Assembly: GCA_902515485.1 (NCBI GenBank)
Contig: CABXUR010000001.1
Coordinates: 1-64,000 of the forward strand
Direction of reading: 5' to 3'
From: an uncultured Pelagibacteraceae bacterium
GTDB lineage: Bacteria; Pseudomonadota; Alphaproteobacteria; Pelagibacterales; Pelagibacteraceae
DNA length: 64,000 nt
The translations under genes were made by a program, and so were the position numbers. The notes under the pieces were generated by a model. It saw only the letters and a list, made by a program, of their open reading frames with translations. It was not told where the DNA came from and ran no database searches. Position 1 is the first letter of the stretch. Each line of letters begins with the position of its first letter. Shown one piece after another: positions 1-8,833 of the stretch.

Positions 1-257
1 TATATGATTCGAGTATCAACAAAGGCTCTGCCCAAGATATTAAAAAAGAGAAAGCTAACCTTGATAAATATTATTTTGAATACTTTATAACCCAAGTAGG
101 TGCTGCTCCATTTAGAGGGACTGGCATAAGTGTTAAAAAAGGTGCAAATAATTCAGGTAATGATGGAATGGCTTATAGGGTTTATGGATGTGGAATAAAT
201 ACAGGTAGCCCTACTCTTATAGTCACACTCGAAAGTTTAGTAATTTTACCTAAATAA
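1..257 (+). CDS. Pilin-like protein, 3' end only (partial)
   Basis: An open frame enters from the left edge (first full codon at 3) and stops at 255-257, leaving about 84 residues of a C-terminus. It is rich in Gly, Asn, Thr and Tyr, has one cysteine (YGCGINTG) and ends in beta-strand-like sequence (TLIVTLESLVILPK), as the globular head of a type IV pilin or minor pilin can. The N-terminal prepilin motif that would prove this is outside the window. The call rests mainly on context: a PilY1-like gene follows on the same strand and a prepilin peptidase gene lies 10 kb away. It could be another small secreted protein. Confidence 0.45.
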   Translation, partial: YDSSINKGSAQDIKKEKANLDKYYFEYFITQVGAAPFRGTGISVKKGANNSGNDGMAYRVYGCGINTGSPTLIVTLESLVILPK

Positions 258-338
258 TTTAATCAAAACATATACTAAAACCCATTTCAGGCAGTAGAAA
301 AATTTCTATTTGTATGATTTAATATATATAAAGAAGCA

Positions 339-890
339 ATGAAAAAAATTACTCTTTATATATTAGGAATAAGTTTTCTTTTTATATCAAGCACATTTGC
401 TGAGTGTAATTTTGTCATAAATATTGGTGACAAAAAAACAAAGGTTGTTGAAAAATTTGGTGAACCAATGCCAATGTTTAAAGGCCAGTTCATGTTGCCA
501 ATTCCATCAACTGAAGTTTGTCCTAATGATAATCTGAGTTATGATATTGCAGTTGAGTATTTATTTTTAGGTGAACCTGAAAATTCAAGATTAGCTGCTA
601 TTAGAATGGTAGTTTTTAATGATGGTAAAAATACCGTTAGTGATCAATTGTTATTAATGAATTATGCGAAAAAAGTTTATGGAGATTTTGATACAGGTCA
701 AAATCCAAAAGCTTTTGATAACTTTAATGTCTGGGATGATAATCAAAGAATGGTTGTTTACAAAAGAATGACTAATGAAGAAGGAATGATTGAAGAAGAA
801 TTATATATTTCAAATAAAGAATATGATCAAAAGTTAGGTGCGTTTTATAACAAGCTTGAAGAAGATGAGTATAAAGAGGACATAAACTAA
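339..890 (+). CDS. Secreted protein of unknown function
   Basis: I do not recognise this 183-residue protein. Residues 1-21 look like a Sec signal peptide (basic MKK, hydrophobic core, cleavage after TFA before ECNF). The mature part has Cys near the new N-terminus and another in TEVCPND, so a disulfide is possible, and it ends in an acidic, lysine-rich tail. No transmembrane helix follows the signal, so a periplasmic or surface location is likely. The stop codon is one base before the ATG of the PilY1-like gene, so the two are probably translated from one message. That makes a role in pilus assembly or PilY1 export plausible, by context only. Confidence 0.7.
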   Translation: MKKITLYILGISFLFISSTFAECNFVINIGDKKTKVVEKFGEPMPMFKGQFMLPIPSTEVCPNDNLSYDIAVEYLFLGEPENSRLAAIRMVVFNDGKNTVSDQLLLMNYAKKVYGDFDTGQNPKAFDNFNVWDDNQRMVVYKRMTNEEGMIEEELYISNKEYDQKLGAFYNKLEEDEYKEDIN

Positions 891-891
891 T

Positions 892-3800
892 ATGAATTTT
901 AAAATGTTATTAATTAAAATATTATTTTCAGTTTTAATTTTAACAAGTAATGTTTTTGCAAAAGCGCTTCCTCCGGGATCTGGAATTGGAGATATTCCCG
1001 CAAACGTCTTAATCCTTTTAGATAAATCAGGAAGTATGGGAGCCAGAATGACTAGTGGAGCTGGTGTTTATTATCCACAAGGGACCGCATTTGATAGTAA
1101 CGGTGATGCCTTTGTTGGACAGTATTATACTTATGGTATTAAAAAATTCACATATGCAACAGGTCAACCAGATACAAGTTTTGGGACAAACGGACTTTTT
1201 AGAGGCACAGGTACTGGAGGTAATTGCCCAATTTATTATCCAAGAGGAATGAAGGTTCATAATGGTTATTTATATGTAACTCAATACTATGGAAGAAAAG
1301 TAGTAAGAATTAATTTAAGTACAAATGTTTGTACTGCTGTTGCAAATATTAATTATTATTCAAGTACTTTAGATATTCAAAATGATATTTTATATGTCTT
1401 TCATAGAACTGGAATTGTTGTAAGAAATTTAGCAACTAGCACAAATATTTCTTGTAGCTTTACTGGAAATTTAAGAAACAATGGAGACTTTGCTTATGGT
1501 ATGGCAGTAGATCATACAGGCAGTAATTTATATCTACAGGAATGGAGATATCTGCATAGATATGAAATTCAAGCAAACAAATGTCCTAAAACTAGTTACT
1601 CATCAAGATGGACTAGTAGTCCTTTTAGTACCTATTCATTTGGAATGGCGGCACATCCAACAGATGACAAAATATTATATGGATCAAATTATTATCAACA
1701 TAGATTACATAAAGTAACTTTTAATTCTGCTAAAACATCAATTGTATCAAATACACATGTTGGACGATGCTGTAGCGGTGCATCTAAAACTGGAAATGTG
1801 AGAATGCGTTATCCAATGGGTATTCGTATTGATGCAACTAATAATAGGATTGCGCTTGCAGATTATTATAAAAATTCTCTTCAATTTTTTGATTTAAACC
1901 TAGGTTTTTTAAAGGAAATTGGAGGTTCAGCTGGTACCAGAATGACCGGTGCACATGAGGCTTTAAAAGCAATCGTTACCGACTCTTCTTTAACGTCGGG
2001 AGTTAATTTTGGATTTGGATATTGGGCATGGGGAGGAAACCCTGGCTTTAGAAGTTGGAGTGGAAATATTACAACTGGTACTGCTAGTCCTTGCACTAGT
2101 ACTGCATGTATAAAAGTTAGAGCTCATAAAGGAGGTGCTGCTAGAATAAATCAAATTGTATCTTCTGTAAGTCCTGGAGGTGGAACGAATGCTGCAGACT
2201 GGGCTAAACAAGCCAAAGAATATTATTTGCATAGTAGTTTATCTCCAATTGATAAAAAATTAACTTGTCAAAATAGTTACGTTTTAATTATTGGTGATGG
2301 ATATTGGGGTAATCATAATTCTGCAAAAAATACTGTGAAGATGCTTTTAAAATCTCATGGTATTAAAACTTTTACTGTTGCTTATGGAAGTGGATTATCA
2401 GGTTCAGGTATTAATAACTTTAGAGACATGGCAAAAGCTGGTGGAACCAATGATGTGATCATTGCAAGTACCGCAGCTTCTTTAAAAACGCAATTGAAAG
2501 CTGCAATCTCACAAGTAATTGCATCTAAATTATCTTTTACAGCTCCTGCAATTACTGCAACAATTGAAAAAGGTGGATCATTGTATCAGGCCCAATTTGA
2601 TTATGTGCAAAACCAAGAATGGCAAGGAACACTAAAACGAACTGCTATTAATTCATCTGGAGTTGTAGATCCTAATGATAAAGGAAATTGGAGTGCAGCA
2701 GAGGTACTAAAAAAGAATATCTCTCAAAGGAAAATTTGGACAGTCTTAACAGGAATAGATTATAAAACTGATTACAACAACTTTAAAGAAGCTAATTGGA
2801 AGGCAATAAAGGATGTATTTGAGTTAACTAATAATGAGGTGCCTGAATACCATTCAAAAACTAGTGGAACTGGGCGTCCACAAAACACTATAAGATGTGC
2901 TAACACATCAGGTGTTGCAGATGGCAGTGATGATGAAGTTAAAGGATTAATAAATTTTATTAGAGGTCAAGATTACTTTGACTATGATGCGGATTGTAAA
3001 TTAACAGAGATAAGAGAAAACCCTTTAGGTGATATTTATCACTCTGAACTTGTTGTAGTTGGTGCGCCAAGTGCTGAGACATCATTCGTCTCTGCAAATC
3101 AAGAAGCTTATTGGAGATCAATTAATGGTTATGATGCTTGGGCAGAGACTAACAAGAATAGAGCAGAGATGATTTATGTTGGAGCGAATGATGGTTTGCT
3201 ACATGCATTTGATGGTAAGACAGGTAAAGAAGAATGGGCTTTTGCACCACCATTAGTAGTCCCTAATTTTCCACTAATGGTTAATCAGAATTTAAATAGA
3301 GCTGGAAAAGGTGGTACTAATGCAATTTTTGGTGTTGATGGATCTCCAGTAGTTCATGATATTTATTTCAAAAGCCCTCTTGGTAAATCAAAAGCATGGC
3401 ATACTATACTGTTTGTCCCTTATGGTAGAGGTGGAAATGGATTTACTGTTTTAGACATTACAACTCCAAAAAAACCATTACATTTATTCTCAATATATAA
3501 TGACACTACCTTTCACCAAGTTCATCGAGTTGATCACTTAGGAAACTTTAATGCTTATCCTTATATTGCAACATCTTATGCATTAAGTTCACTACAAGAA
3601 GCAGTTGCTGCAAAACAAAATGCTGAATTATCGCAAGGTAGTCAATCATGTACTAGCACTTTAGATAATGGTCTACCTAAAGATCAATGTTTTAAATCTA
3701 AAACTTGGACTTTCCCAGTTCAAGGATTAAGTAAAGCTGATTTGACTATAACTAAAGATGGAAAAAATTATACAAGGTTTAAAGTAAGTTCAAACTCAGC

Positions 3801-5124
3801 TGGAGATACAATTTTAGGTTTTGCTCACGATATTACTTATTATGGTTGGGATGCTTGTGCGGGTGCTACAGGACCTTGTAGTAGTGTGAGTACAGAAATT
3901 GGATTTAATATTAAACCATCATCAAAAGTAACTGGAGTTCAAAACCCAGTAGAATATGATTACAGTAAACTTGGTGAAACATGGTCAGCACCAAGAATAT
4001 TTAGACTTCCAACAGATGGTCGAACAGATACAGATATCTCTAATGATAGATACGTAGCAGTTATGGGTGGGGGATATGGAACTCAATTTGCAGGAGTAGG
4101 TAATGCATTATTTGTAATTGATTTAGAAGATCCAACCAATCCAGGAAGTATAGAAAAAATAATAGATATTGAAGACAGCCTTGCAAGCGATATTGTAAAT
4201 TCTACTCCAGGCGCACCAGTTGTAATTACACCTGATACGGCTAGAGGTTTAGATTTTACAGGTGCATTAGTTTATCTAAATGATTTTGAAGGTAAAATTT
4301 CTAAATTTAATTTAACGAATATGAAATGGGATAGTAATGATGCTAAAACAAGAAAAAAAGTAGAATTGTATGATAATACAACTTTATTCTGGGCAGGTTC
4401 TACAAAAACAAATGGTAGATACATGTACCATTCAATGGATGCATCGATAGGTGAAGGTAAAGGTAAAGGTCAAAAAACAAATACTCTTTGGTTGTTTGCT
4501 GGTACTGGTGACTATGAAAGAATTGCTAGCAGAGACAAAGGGACAGATAATGTATTGCTAGGAATAAAAGATGAAAATTATCCTTTGTTTAAAGATGTTG
4601 ATGGAGTTGTTGAGCCTACACCTGCAAAAGATATGACTGACATAACCAAATGTAAAAATGTTACTAAAGATAAAACTGGTGCAAGTTGTCCTCAAAAGGC
4701 TGATGCAGGATGGTATGTTGCCTTATCTGACTTTAAGAAAGTAACTGCAGAACCAACCGTTAGTAGAGGTCTTGTTTATTTTCCAATTTACAAACCATCT
4801 TCCTCTGTAAATAGATGTAGTTTAGGGGATGCTTTAATATGTGGTTTAGATGATGAGTGCGGCACTAATGTTTCTGAACAGCTTGGTAAAAATACAGGGA
4901 ATAAGGCAAACTATATGTGCAAGTATGTTGGTCAAGGGGTTTTATCTAAAATCGTTACATTTGCTGGCAAAATATTTGCAAATATTGCAGGTCAAGCAGA
5001 CTGTGATGCAATCAAAGATGCTAAAAAAAAGAAAGAGTGTAAAGCAAAAACAGACTTAGTACAAATTGATTCAGGTGTAGGAAATGTTTCAACTTACAGA
5101 AGCTCGTGGCGTCACAACTATTAA
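892..5124 (+). CDS. pilY1: PilY1-like pilus-tip adhesin with an NHL-like insert in the VWA domain
   Basis: Large (1410 aa) exported protein. Residues 1-23 are a signal peptide. A von Willebrand factor A domain starts with the metal-site motif DKSGSMG (44-50); its other metal ligands are probably Thr432 (GGGTNAAD) and Asp469 (IIGDGYW). Between residues about 55 and 348 the VWA domain is interrupted by repeats of the type YPxG...D..N...ADYY...FD, typical of NHL-like beta-propellers. From about 760 to 1350 lies the PilY1 C-terminal propeller region, with the characteristic IYVGANDGLLHAFDGKTGK. PilY1 proteins sit on type IV pili and act in adhesion, mechanosensing and control of retraction. The next gene is 78 bases downstream. 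The family call is secure; the function of the insert is unknown. Confidence 0.88.
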   Translation: MNFKMLLIKILFSVLILTSNVFAKALPPGSGIGDIPANVLILLDKSGSMGARMTSGAGVYYPQGTAFDSNGDAFVGQYYTYGIKKFTYATGQPDTSFGTNGLFRGTGTGGNCPIYYPRGMKVHNGYLYVTQYYGRKVVRINLSTNVCTAVANINYYSSTLDIQNDILYVFHRTGIVVRNLATSTNISCSFTGNLRNNGDFAYGMAVDHTGSNLYLQEWRYLHRYEIQANKCPKTSYSSRWTSSPFSTYSFGMAAHPTDDKILYGSNYYQHRLHKVTFNSAKTSIVSNTHVGRCCSGASKTGNVRMRYPMGIRIDATNNRIALADYYKNSLQFFDLNLGFLKEIGGSAGTRMTGAHEALKAIVTDSSLTSGVNFGFGYWAWGGNPGFRSWSGNITTGTASPCTSTACIKVRAHKGGAARINQIVSSVSPGGGTNAADWAKQAKEYYLHSSLSPIDKKLTCQNSYVLIIGDGYWGNHNSAKNTVKMLLKSHGIKTFTVAYGSGLSGSGINNFRDMAKAGGTNDVIIASTAASLKTQLKAAISQVIASKLSFTAPAITATIEKGGSLYQAQFDYVQNQEWQGTLKRTAINSSGVVDPNDKGNWSAAEVLKKNISQRKIWTVLTGIDYKTDYNNFKEANWKAIKDVFELTNNEVPEYHSKTSGTGRPQNTIRCANTSGVADGSDDEVKGLINFIRGQDYFDYDADCKLTEIRENPLGDIYHSELVVVGAPSAETSFVSANQEAYWRSINGYDAWAETNKNRAEMIYVGANDGLLHAFDGKTGKEEWAFAPPLVVPNFPLMVNQNLNRAGKGGTNAIFGVDGSPVVHDIYFKSPLGKSKAWHTILFVPYGRGGNGFTVLDITTPKKPLHLFSIYNDTTFHQVHRVDHLGNFNAYPYIATSYALSSLQEAVAAKQNAELSQGSQSCTSTLDNGLPKDQCFKSKTWTFPVQGLSKADLTITKDGKNYTRFKVSSNSAGDTILGFAHDITYYGWDACAGATGPCSSVSTEIGFNIKPSSKVTGVQNPVEYDYSKLGETWSAPRIFRLPTDGRTDTDISNDRYVAVMGGGYGTQFAGVGNALFVIDLEDPTNPGSIEKIIDIEDSLASDIVNSTPGAPVVITPDTARGLDFTGALVYLNDFEGKISKFNLTNMKWDSNDAKTRKKVELYDNTTLFWAGSTKTNGRYMYHSMDASIGEGKGKGQKTNTLWLFAGTGDYERIASRDKGTDNVLLGIKDENYPLFKDVDGVVEPTPAKDMTDITKCKNVTKDKTGASCPQKADAGWYVALSDFKKVTAEPTVSRGLVYFPIYKPSSSVNRCSLGDALICGLDDECGTNVSEQLGKNTGNKANYMCKYVGQGVLSKIVTFAGKIFANIAGQADCDAIKDAKKKKECKAKTDLVQIDSGVGNVSTYRSSWRHNY
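1053..1935 (+). other. NHL-like propeller insertion inside the VWA coding region
   Basis: About 295 codons (residues 55-348 of the PilY1-like protein) fall between the VWA metal-site loop and the first VWA helix. They contain several blade-like repeats: YYPQGTAFDSNGDAFV, YYPRGMKVHNGYLYV, FAYGMAVDHTGSNLYL, FGMAAHPTDDKILYG and YPMGIRIDATNNRIALADYY. A 10-base perfect direct repeat (ccagaatgac at 1043-1052 and 1937-1946), encoding the shared RMT, borders it. Boundaries are estimates from motif positions. Confidence 0.6.
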
Positions 5125-5202
5125 TTTAGTTTTAAGATCATAACCCATATTAGGTATTTTTTTTATATCGCTTTAGAAATTTATTATATATTTTGAATAT
5201 AA

Positions 5203-8200
5203 ATGTTTTTAAAAGTTTCAAAATTATTCATTTTATTTTTTTTATTTTTAACATTCTCTAATTCTGCAAAAGCAGTCACTTTTCAAAACTATAGTCAGCT
5301 GTTTGATTGTGTTGAAAATCATAATACTTTCTTTGGTTATAAAAAAAATCTTACAAAATGTTTTGAAAAAAAAGGGGTCACTATTGAAAAAGATAGTTTA
5401 AAATTGATTAAAAATGAATACGGAATAATTGATAATATTATTGATTTAAACTTACCTAAAAAAGAAGCGATAAAAGTTGAAAAACCTAAAAAGAAACTAT
5501 CTGAATTTTTCAAAAAAGTTTTAGACCCGGATTTTAAAGAAATACAAAAAAAAGAAGATATTTTTAATAAACCTTCAGCTTTATCTGACGAATATAAAGA
5601 AAAAAAATTTTCACTAAACGATAAAGATTTTAAAGATTTAAATAACTATATTAAAAAAAACCCTGAAGATATTTATGCAATTACAGAAGATATTAATATT
5701 CTAACTTATAACAACAAATACTTGTCTGAATTTAAGAGAGAAGAAATATTATTAAATGTTTATAATTCTTTTGATGTCACAATATTGGCATCAAAAGTTC
5801 CTCCTCCTGCAGAGACAGCTGCTTTTGGAGGTGCGGGAGGTATGGTGGCTGTTGCTGCTGTAGCTGCTGCTGCAGGTGGAGGTGGTGGTAGCAGTGGCAG
5901 TGGATCTCCTCCCACATTATCTTTTGCAGTTTCATCCACAGCAGTGGGTGAATGTGACTCTAATGTTACAATTACTGCTAGTCTAACTGCAGCTCATAGT
6001 TCTAATGTTACAGTCACTTGGACTGTTGGAGGAACCGCAACACAAAACACGGATTATTCTCTTAGTTCTACATCACAAACTATAGTTGCTGGAGCAACCT
6101 CAGGAACAATAACTTTAGATCCGACTAATGATACAACAGTTGAAACTTCTGAAACAGTAACTTTAGCAGCGAGTGTTTCTGGTGTATCAACAACAGGAAA
6201 TACTTCTACAACAATAACTCTTCATGATTATGTTTTAAAATGTAATGCAACAGCTTTTACAGTTGGTACTACAAGTGAACAAAATACTATTAAAGGAAGA
6301 TCTTCATGGACATCAGTAAATGGACAAAGTGGTACAGTACATCCTTATGAGTTAGTAAATTTACATAAAGCTCATTCTTTTACATCTGGTTCGACTACAT
6401 TAACTGGAAATGGCCAAACTGTTTATGTAATGGATGATGCGATGCATAATACCCACGATTCTTTTTCAGGTAAAACCGTAACAATGTTAGATACACCATC
6501 TGTATCTAATAGCTCTGTTCAACATGGGACACACGTTGCAAGTATTATTTCTGGTGTTATTAGTGGCTCTACACATGGAGTCGCTCCTGATGCTGATATT
6601 GTTTTTTCTACTTTTAATGATAATGGAACCGCTCAAGCAACAGACATTGACACTGCAAGAACTACTCATTCTGCAATCGCTATGAATAATAGTTGGGGAT
6701 ATAGTGATGGTTGGAACGGTAGTGCTTTCACAAGCGCAGTGACATGGGCTGAATTATTAACTGATGCACAAAATAATGGACGAAATATTAGACAAGAATT
6801 AGATAATTCAAGCATGCATGCCTTTGGCTCTCATACTTCAACCTGGATTACTGCTATGGATAATTTTCAAAATAGTGGAGTTGTCATTTGGGCTAGCTCA
6901 AACTATGTAAACGATACCGATGTAAGTTTTTTAGCTGCATTACCTGCGTATTTTAATGGAACAGATGACTCCGTAGATTTATCAGATGCATGGTTATCAG
7001 TGATGTATGCTGATTATGTGGGTTCATCGACAACTATTTCATCAACATCTGATCTTGATAGAAAAGGAAATCCCTGTGGTGCAGCTAAAGAGTGGTGTTT
7101 AGTTGTTGATGATTATCTAATTGGGGCAGCAGGATATATAGATTCTGGTGGTACTAGCCAATATAGCACTATAAGTGGTTCATCTATGGGTGCACCTCAA
7201 GTTTCTGGAATGATTGCTTTATTGAGTCAAGCTTTTCCAAGTCATACACCAGCGCAATTAACAGACAGACTTTTAGCATCAGCTAATAACACATGGTTTA
7301 CATCAAGTGGAAATACAACATTTACAACTCATGGTGCATCAGTAAAACATGGATATAATGATGAATGGGGCCACGGGGTACCTGACATGGAAGCGGCTCT
7401 TGCACCAATTACATCAAATTCAAATCCGTTTTCATTTGGTTTTGCTTCTCCATCTAGAAGTGGTGGATCTGGTAGTGGTGGATCTGGCTCAGTACCTTTC
7501 TCTCAAGTAAAAAAATTACCAGTCACTCAAACTGTAATGAAAGTTTCAAGCTCCCTTGGCGATGGTATTATGAATGGATTAAATAATAAAACAGCCTATG
7601 CTTATGATGCTTTAAATGGTGGATTTAAATATAATGTGAATGATTTTGTAAATTATGACTCACTAAATGAACAAAAGATTGAATATACTATTGATAAAGA
7701 ATTAGATTATTTAAAAAATTTAAAGTTTAGTCAAAATGAAAATATCAATGACATAAAAGCATATGAAGGAGAATATTTCAATTTTAGAGATAAATACGAT
7801 AGAGGGTTAAGTATTACTTTGGATCAGCCAAACTTAGCTTTACAAAATTTTAATCATTTCAATAATAAAGATTATAAAAATCCCTTTACATCAGAAAATA
7901 AAGGTGTTGGTTTTAATAATAAATTTTACTTATTTGGAAATGATGTTTTGGTTGGCTACAATAACTCTAACTTTAATCCTTTAACAAATTTAAACAAAGA
8001 TATAAATATACCAATGGAAACCTTGGCTTTATCACTAAATTTAGATAGTGATAAATTTGATTTATTATCTTTTACAACAGGTCTTTTAAAAGAAAAAAAT
8101 ACTTTTTTGTTATCTGAGGGTTCTGGTGCATTCGATTTAAATGATAAAGATAATACATCAAGTTTTTATGGGTTTAACCTATCTAAAAACTTAAATAAAT

Positions 8201-8622
8201 TTGGTAATGTTTATTTTAGTACTATGTTTGGAAATTCAAAATTAGATAAATCTAAAAATTCTTTTATATTAGACGCTTCAGATGTCTTGTCATCTAGTTT
8301 TGAAGTACATTACGAGTTTAAAAACCCATTAAAAAAAGATCAATTTAATATATCTTTTTCTCAACCAAATAGAGTTGAAAAAGGTGATATGACATTCAGA
8401 TTTGTTGGTCTATCTGATAAAAATGGAGTTCTTCCATATCAAGATCACAAAGTAAGTTTATCTCCTTCAGGTAGACAAAAAGATTTGACAGTGAGCTACT
8501 ATAAAAATCACTCAAGAAATTTAAAAACTGGTATTAAAGCAGTTTTAACTGATGATTTAGGGCATGTTAAGAATAACAATTTAGATACAAATTTATTATT
8601 ATCAGCTACTTATAGTTTTTAG
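5203..8622 (+). CDS. Secreted subtilisin-like (S8) protease with Calx-beta domain and C-terminal barrel-like region
   Basis: 1139-residue exported protein. After a signal peptide (about 1-25) comes an N-terminal region of about 180 residues that I do not recognise, then a Gly/Ala/Ser-rich hinge (about 206-235), a Calx-beta-type domain (about 237-340), and a peptidase S8 domain. The catalytic triad is visible: Asp411 (VYVMDD), His441 (HGTHVAS) and Ser661 (GSSMGAP). A second Gly/Ser linker leads to about 350 residues of alternating polar/apolar sequence ending in ATYSF; a terminal aromatic after beta strands is the usual outer-membrane barrel signature, so type V (autotransporter) export is likely. 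Position after pilY1 suggests a surface role, perhaps processing of surface proteins or nutrients. Substrate unknown. Confidence 0.85.
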   Translation: MFLKVSKLFILFFLFLTFSNSAKAVTFQNYSQLFDCVENHNTFFGYKKNLTKCFEKKGVTIEKDSLKLIKNEYGIIDNIIDLNLPKKEAIKVEKPKKKLSEFFKKVLDPDFKEIQKKEDIFNKPSALSDEYKEKKFSLNDKDFKDLNNYIKKNPEDIYAITEDINILTYNNKYLSEFKREEILLNVYNSFDVTILASKVPPPAETAAFGGAGGMVAVAAVAAAAGGGGGSSGSGSPPTLSFAVSSTAVGECDSNVTITASLTAAHSSNVTVTWTVGGTATQNTDYSLSSTSQTIVAGATSGTITLDPTNDTTVETSETVTLAASVSGVSTTGNTSTTITLHDYVLKCNATAFTVGTTSEQNTIKGRSSWTSVNGQSGTVHPYELVNLHKAHSFTSGSTTLTGNGQTVYVMDDAMHNTHDSFSGKTVTMLDTPSVSNSSVQHGTHVASIISGVISGSTHGVAPDADIVFSTFNDNGTAQATDIDTARTTHSAIAMNNSWGYSDGWNGSAFTSAVTWAELLTDAQNNGRNIRQELDNSSMHAFGSHTSTWITAMDNFQNSGVVIWASSNYVNDTDVSFLAALPAYFNGTDDSVDLSDAWLSVMYADYVGSSTTISSTSDLDRKGNPCGAAKEWCLVVDDYLIGAAGYIDSGGTSQYSTISGSSMGAPQVSGMIALLSQAFPSHTPAQLTDRLLASANNTWFTSSGNTTFTTHGASVKHGYNDEWGHGVPDMEAALAPITSNSNPFSFGFASPSRSGGSGSGGSGSVPFSQVKKLPVTQTVMKVSSSLGDGIMNGLNNKTAYAYDALNGGFKYNVNDFVNYDSLNEQKIEYTIDKELDYLKNLKFSQNENINDIKAYEGEYFNFRDKYDRGLSITLDQPNLALQNFNHFNNKDYKNPFTSENKGVGFNNKFYLFGNDVLVGYNNSNFNPLTNLNKDINIPMETLALSLNLDSDKFDLLSFTTGLLKEKNTFLLSEGSGAFDLNDKDNTSSFYGFNLSKNLNKFGNVYFSTMFGNSKLDKSKNSFILDASDVLSSSFEVHYEFKNPLKKDQFNISFSQPNRVEKGDMTFRFVGLSDKNGVLPYQDHKVSLSPSGRQKDLTVSYYKNHSRNLKTGIKAVLTDDLGHVKNNNLDTNLLLSATYSF

Positions 8623-8826
8623 TTATCTAAAAATTCTAAAATAAAAAAAAATAATCCATAAAAACATTGTTGTCATGGTTACAAAAATTAAAACAAGACC
8701 AACAAGAGTATCTTGATCAACTTTTTTTCTCCATTTTTTAGGAAAAAAATTTAAAGAATAGGCATAAACAATTATAAAAACATTAAGAGCTGAGATAATA
8801 ATGTTTAAAAAAAATAATTTATCCAT
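8623..8826 (-). CDS. Small membrane protein of unknown function
   Basis: 67 residues with two predicted membrane helices (about 5-28 and 42-64) joined by a short basic loop (FPKKWRKKVDQ). I do not recognise a family. It abuts the end of the protease gene on the opposite strand, and its ATG lies seven bases beyond the stop of the CHASE2 phosphatase gene, so it is probably the last gene of the pilD-phosphatase transcript. Short and AT-rich, so the coding call is less certain than for neighbours, but the helix-loop-helix pattern is coherent. Confidence 0.6.
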   Translation of the reverse strand: MDKLFFLNIIISALNVFIIVYAYSLNFFPKKWRKKVDQDTLVGLVLIFVTMTTMFLWIIFFYFRIFR

Positions 8827-8833
8827 ATTTGAT

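Noticed and set aside
5140-5165. Possible terminator after pilY1 (ACC...GGT then T-run)
   Set aside because: The stem would have only about three pairs; the T-run alone is common in this AT-rich sequence.
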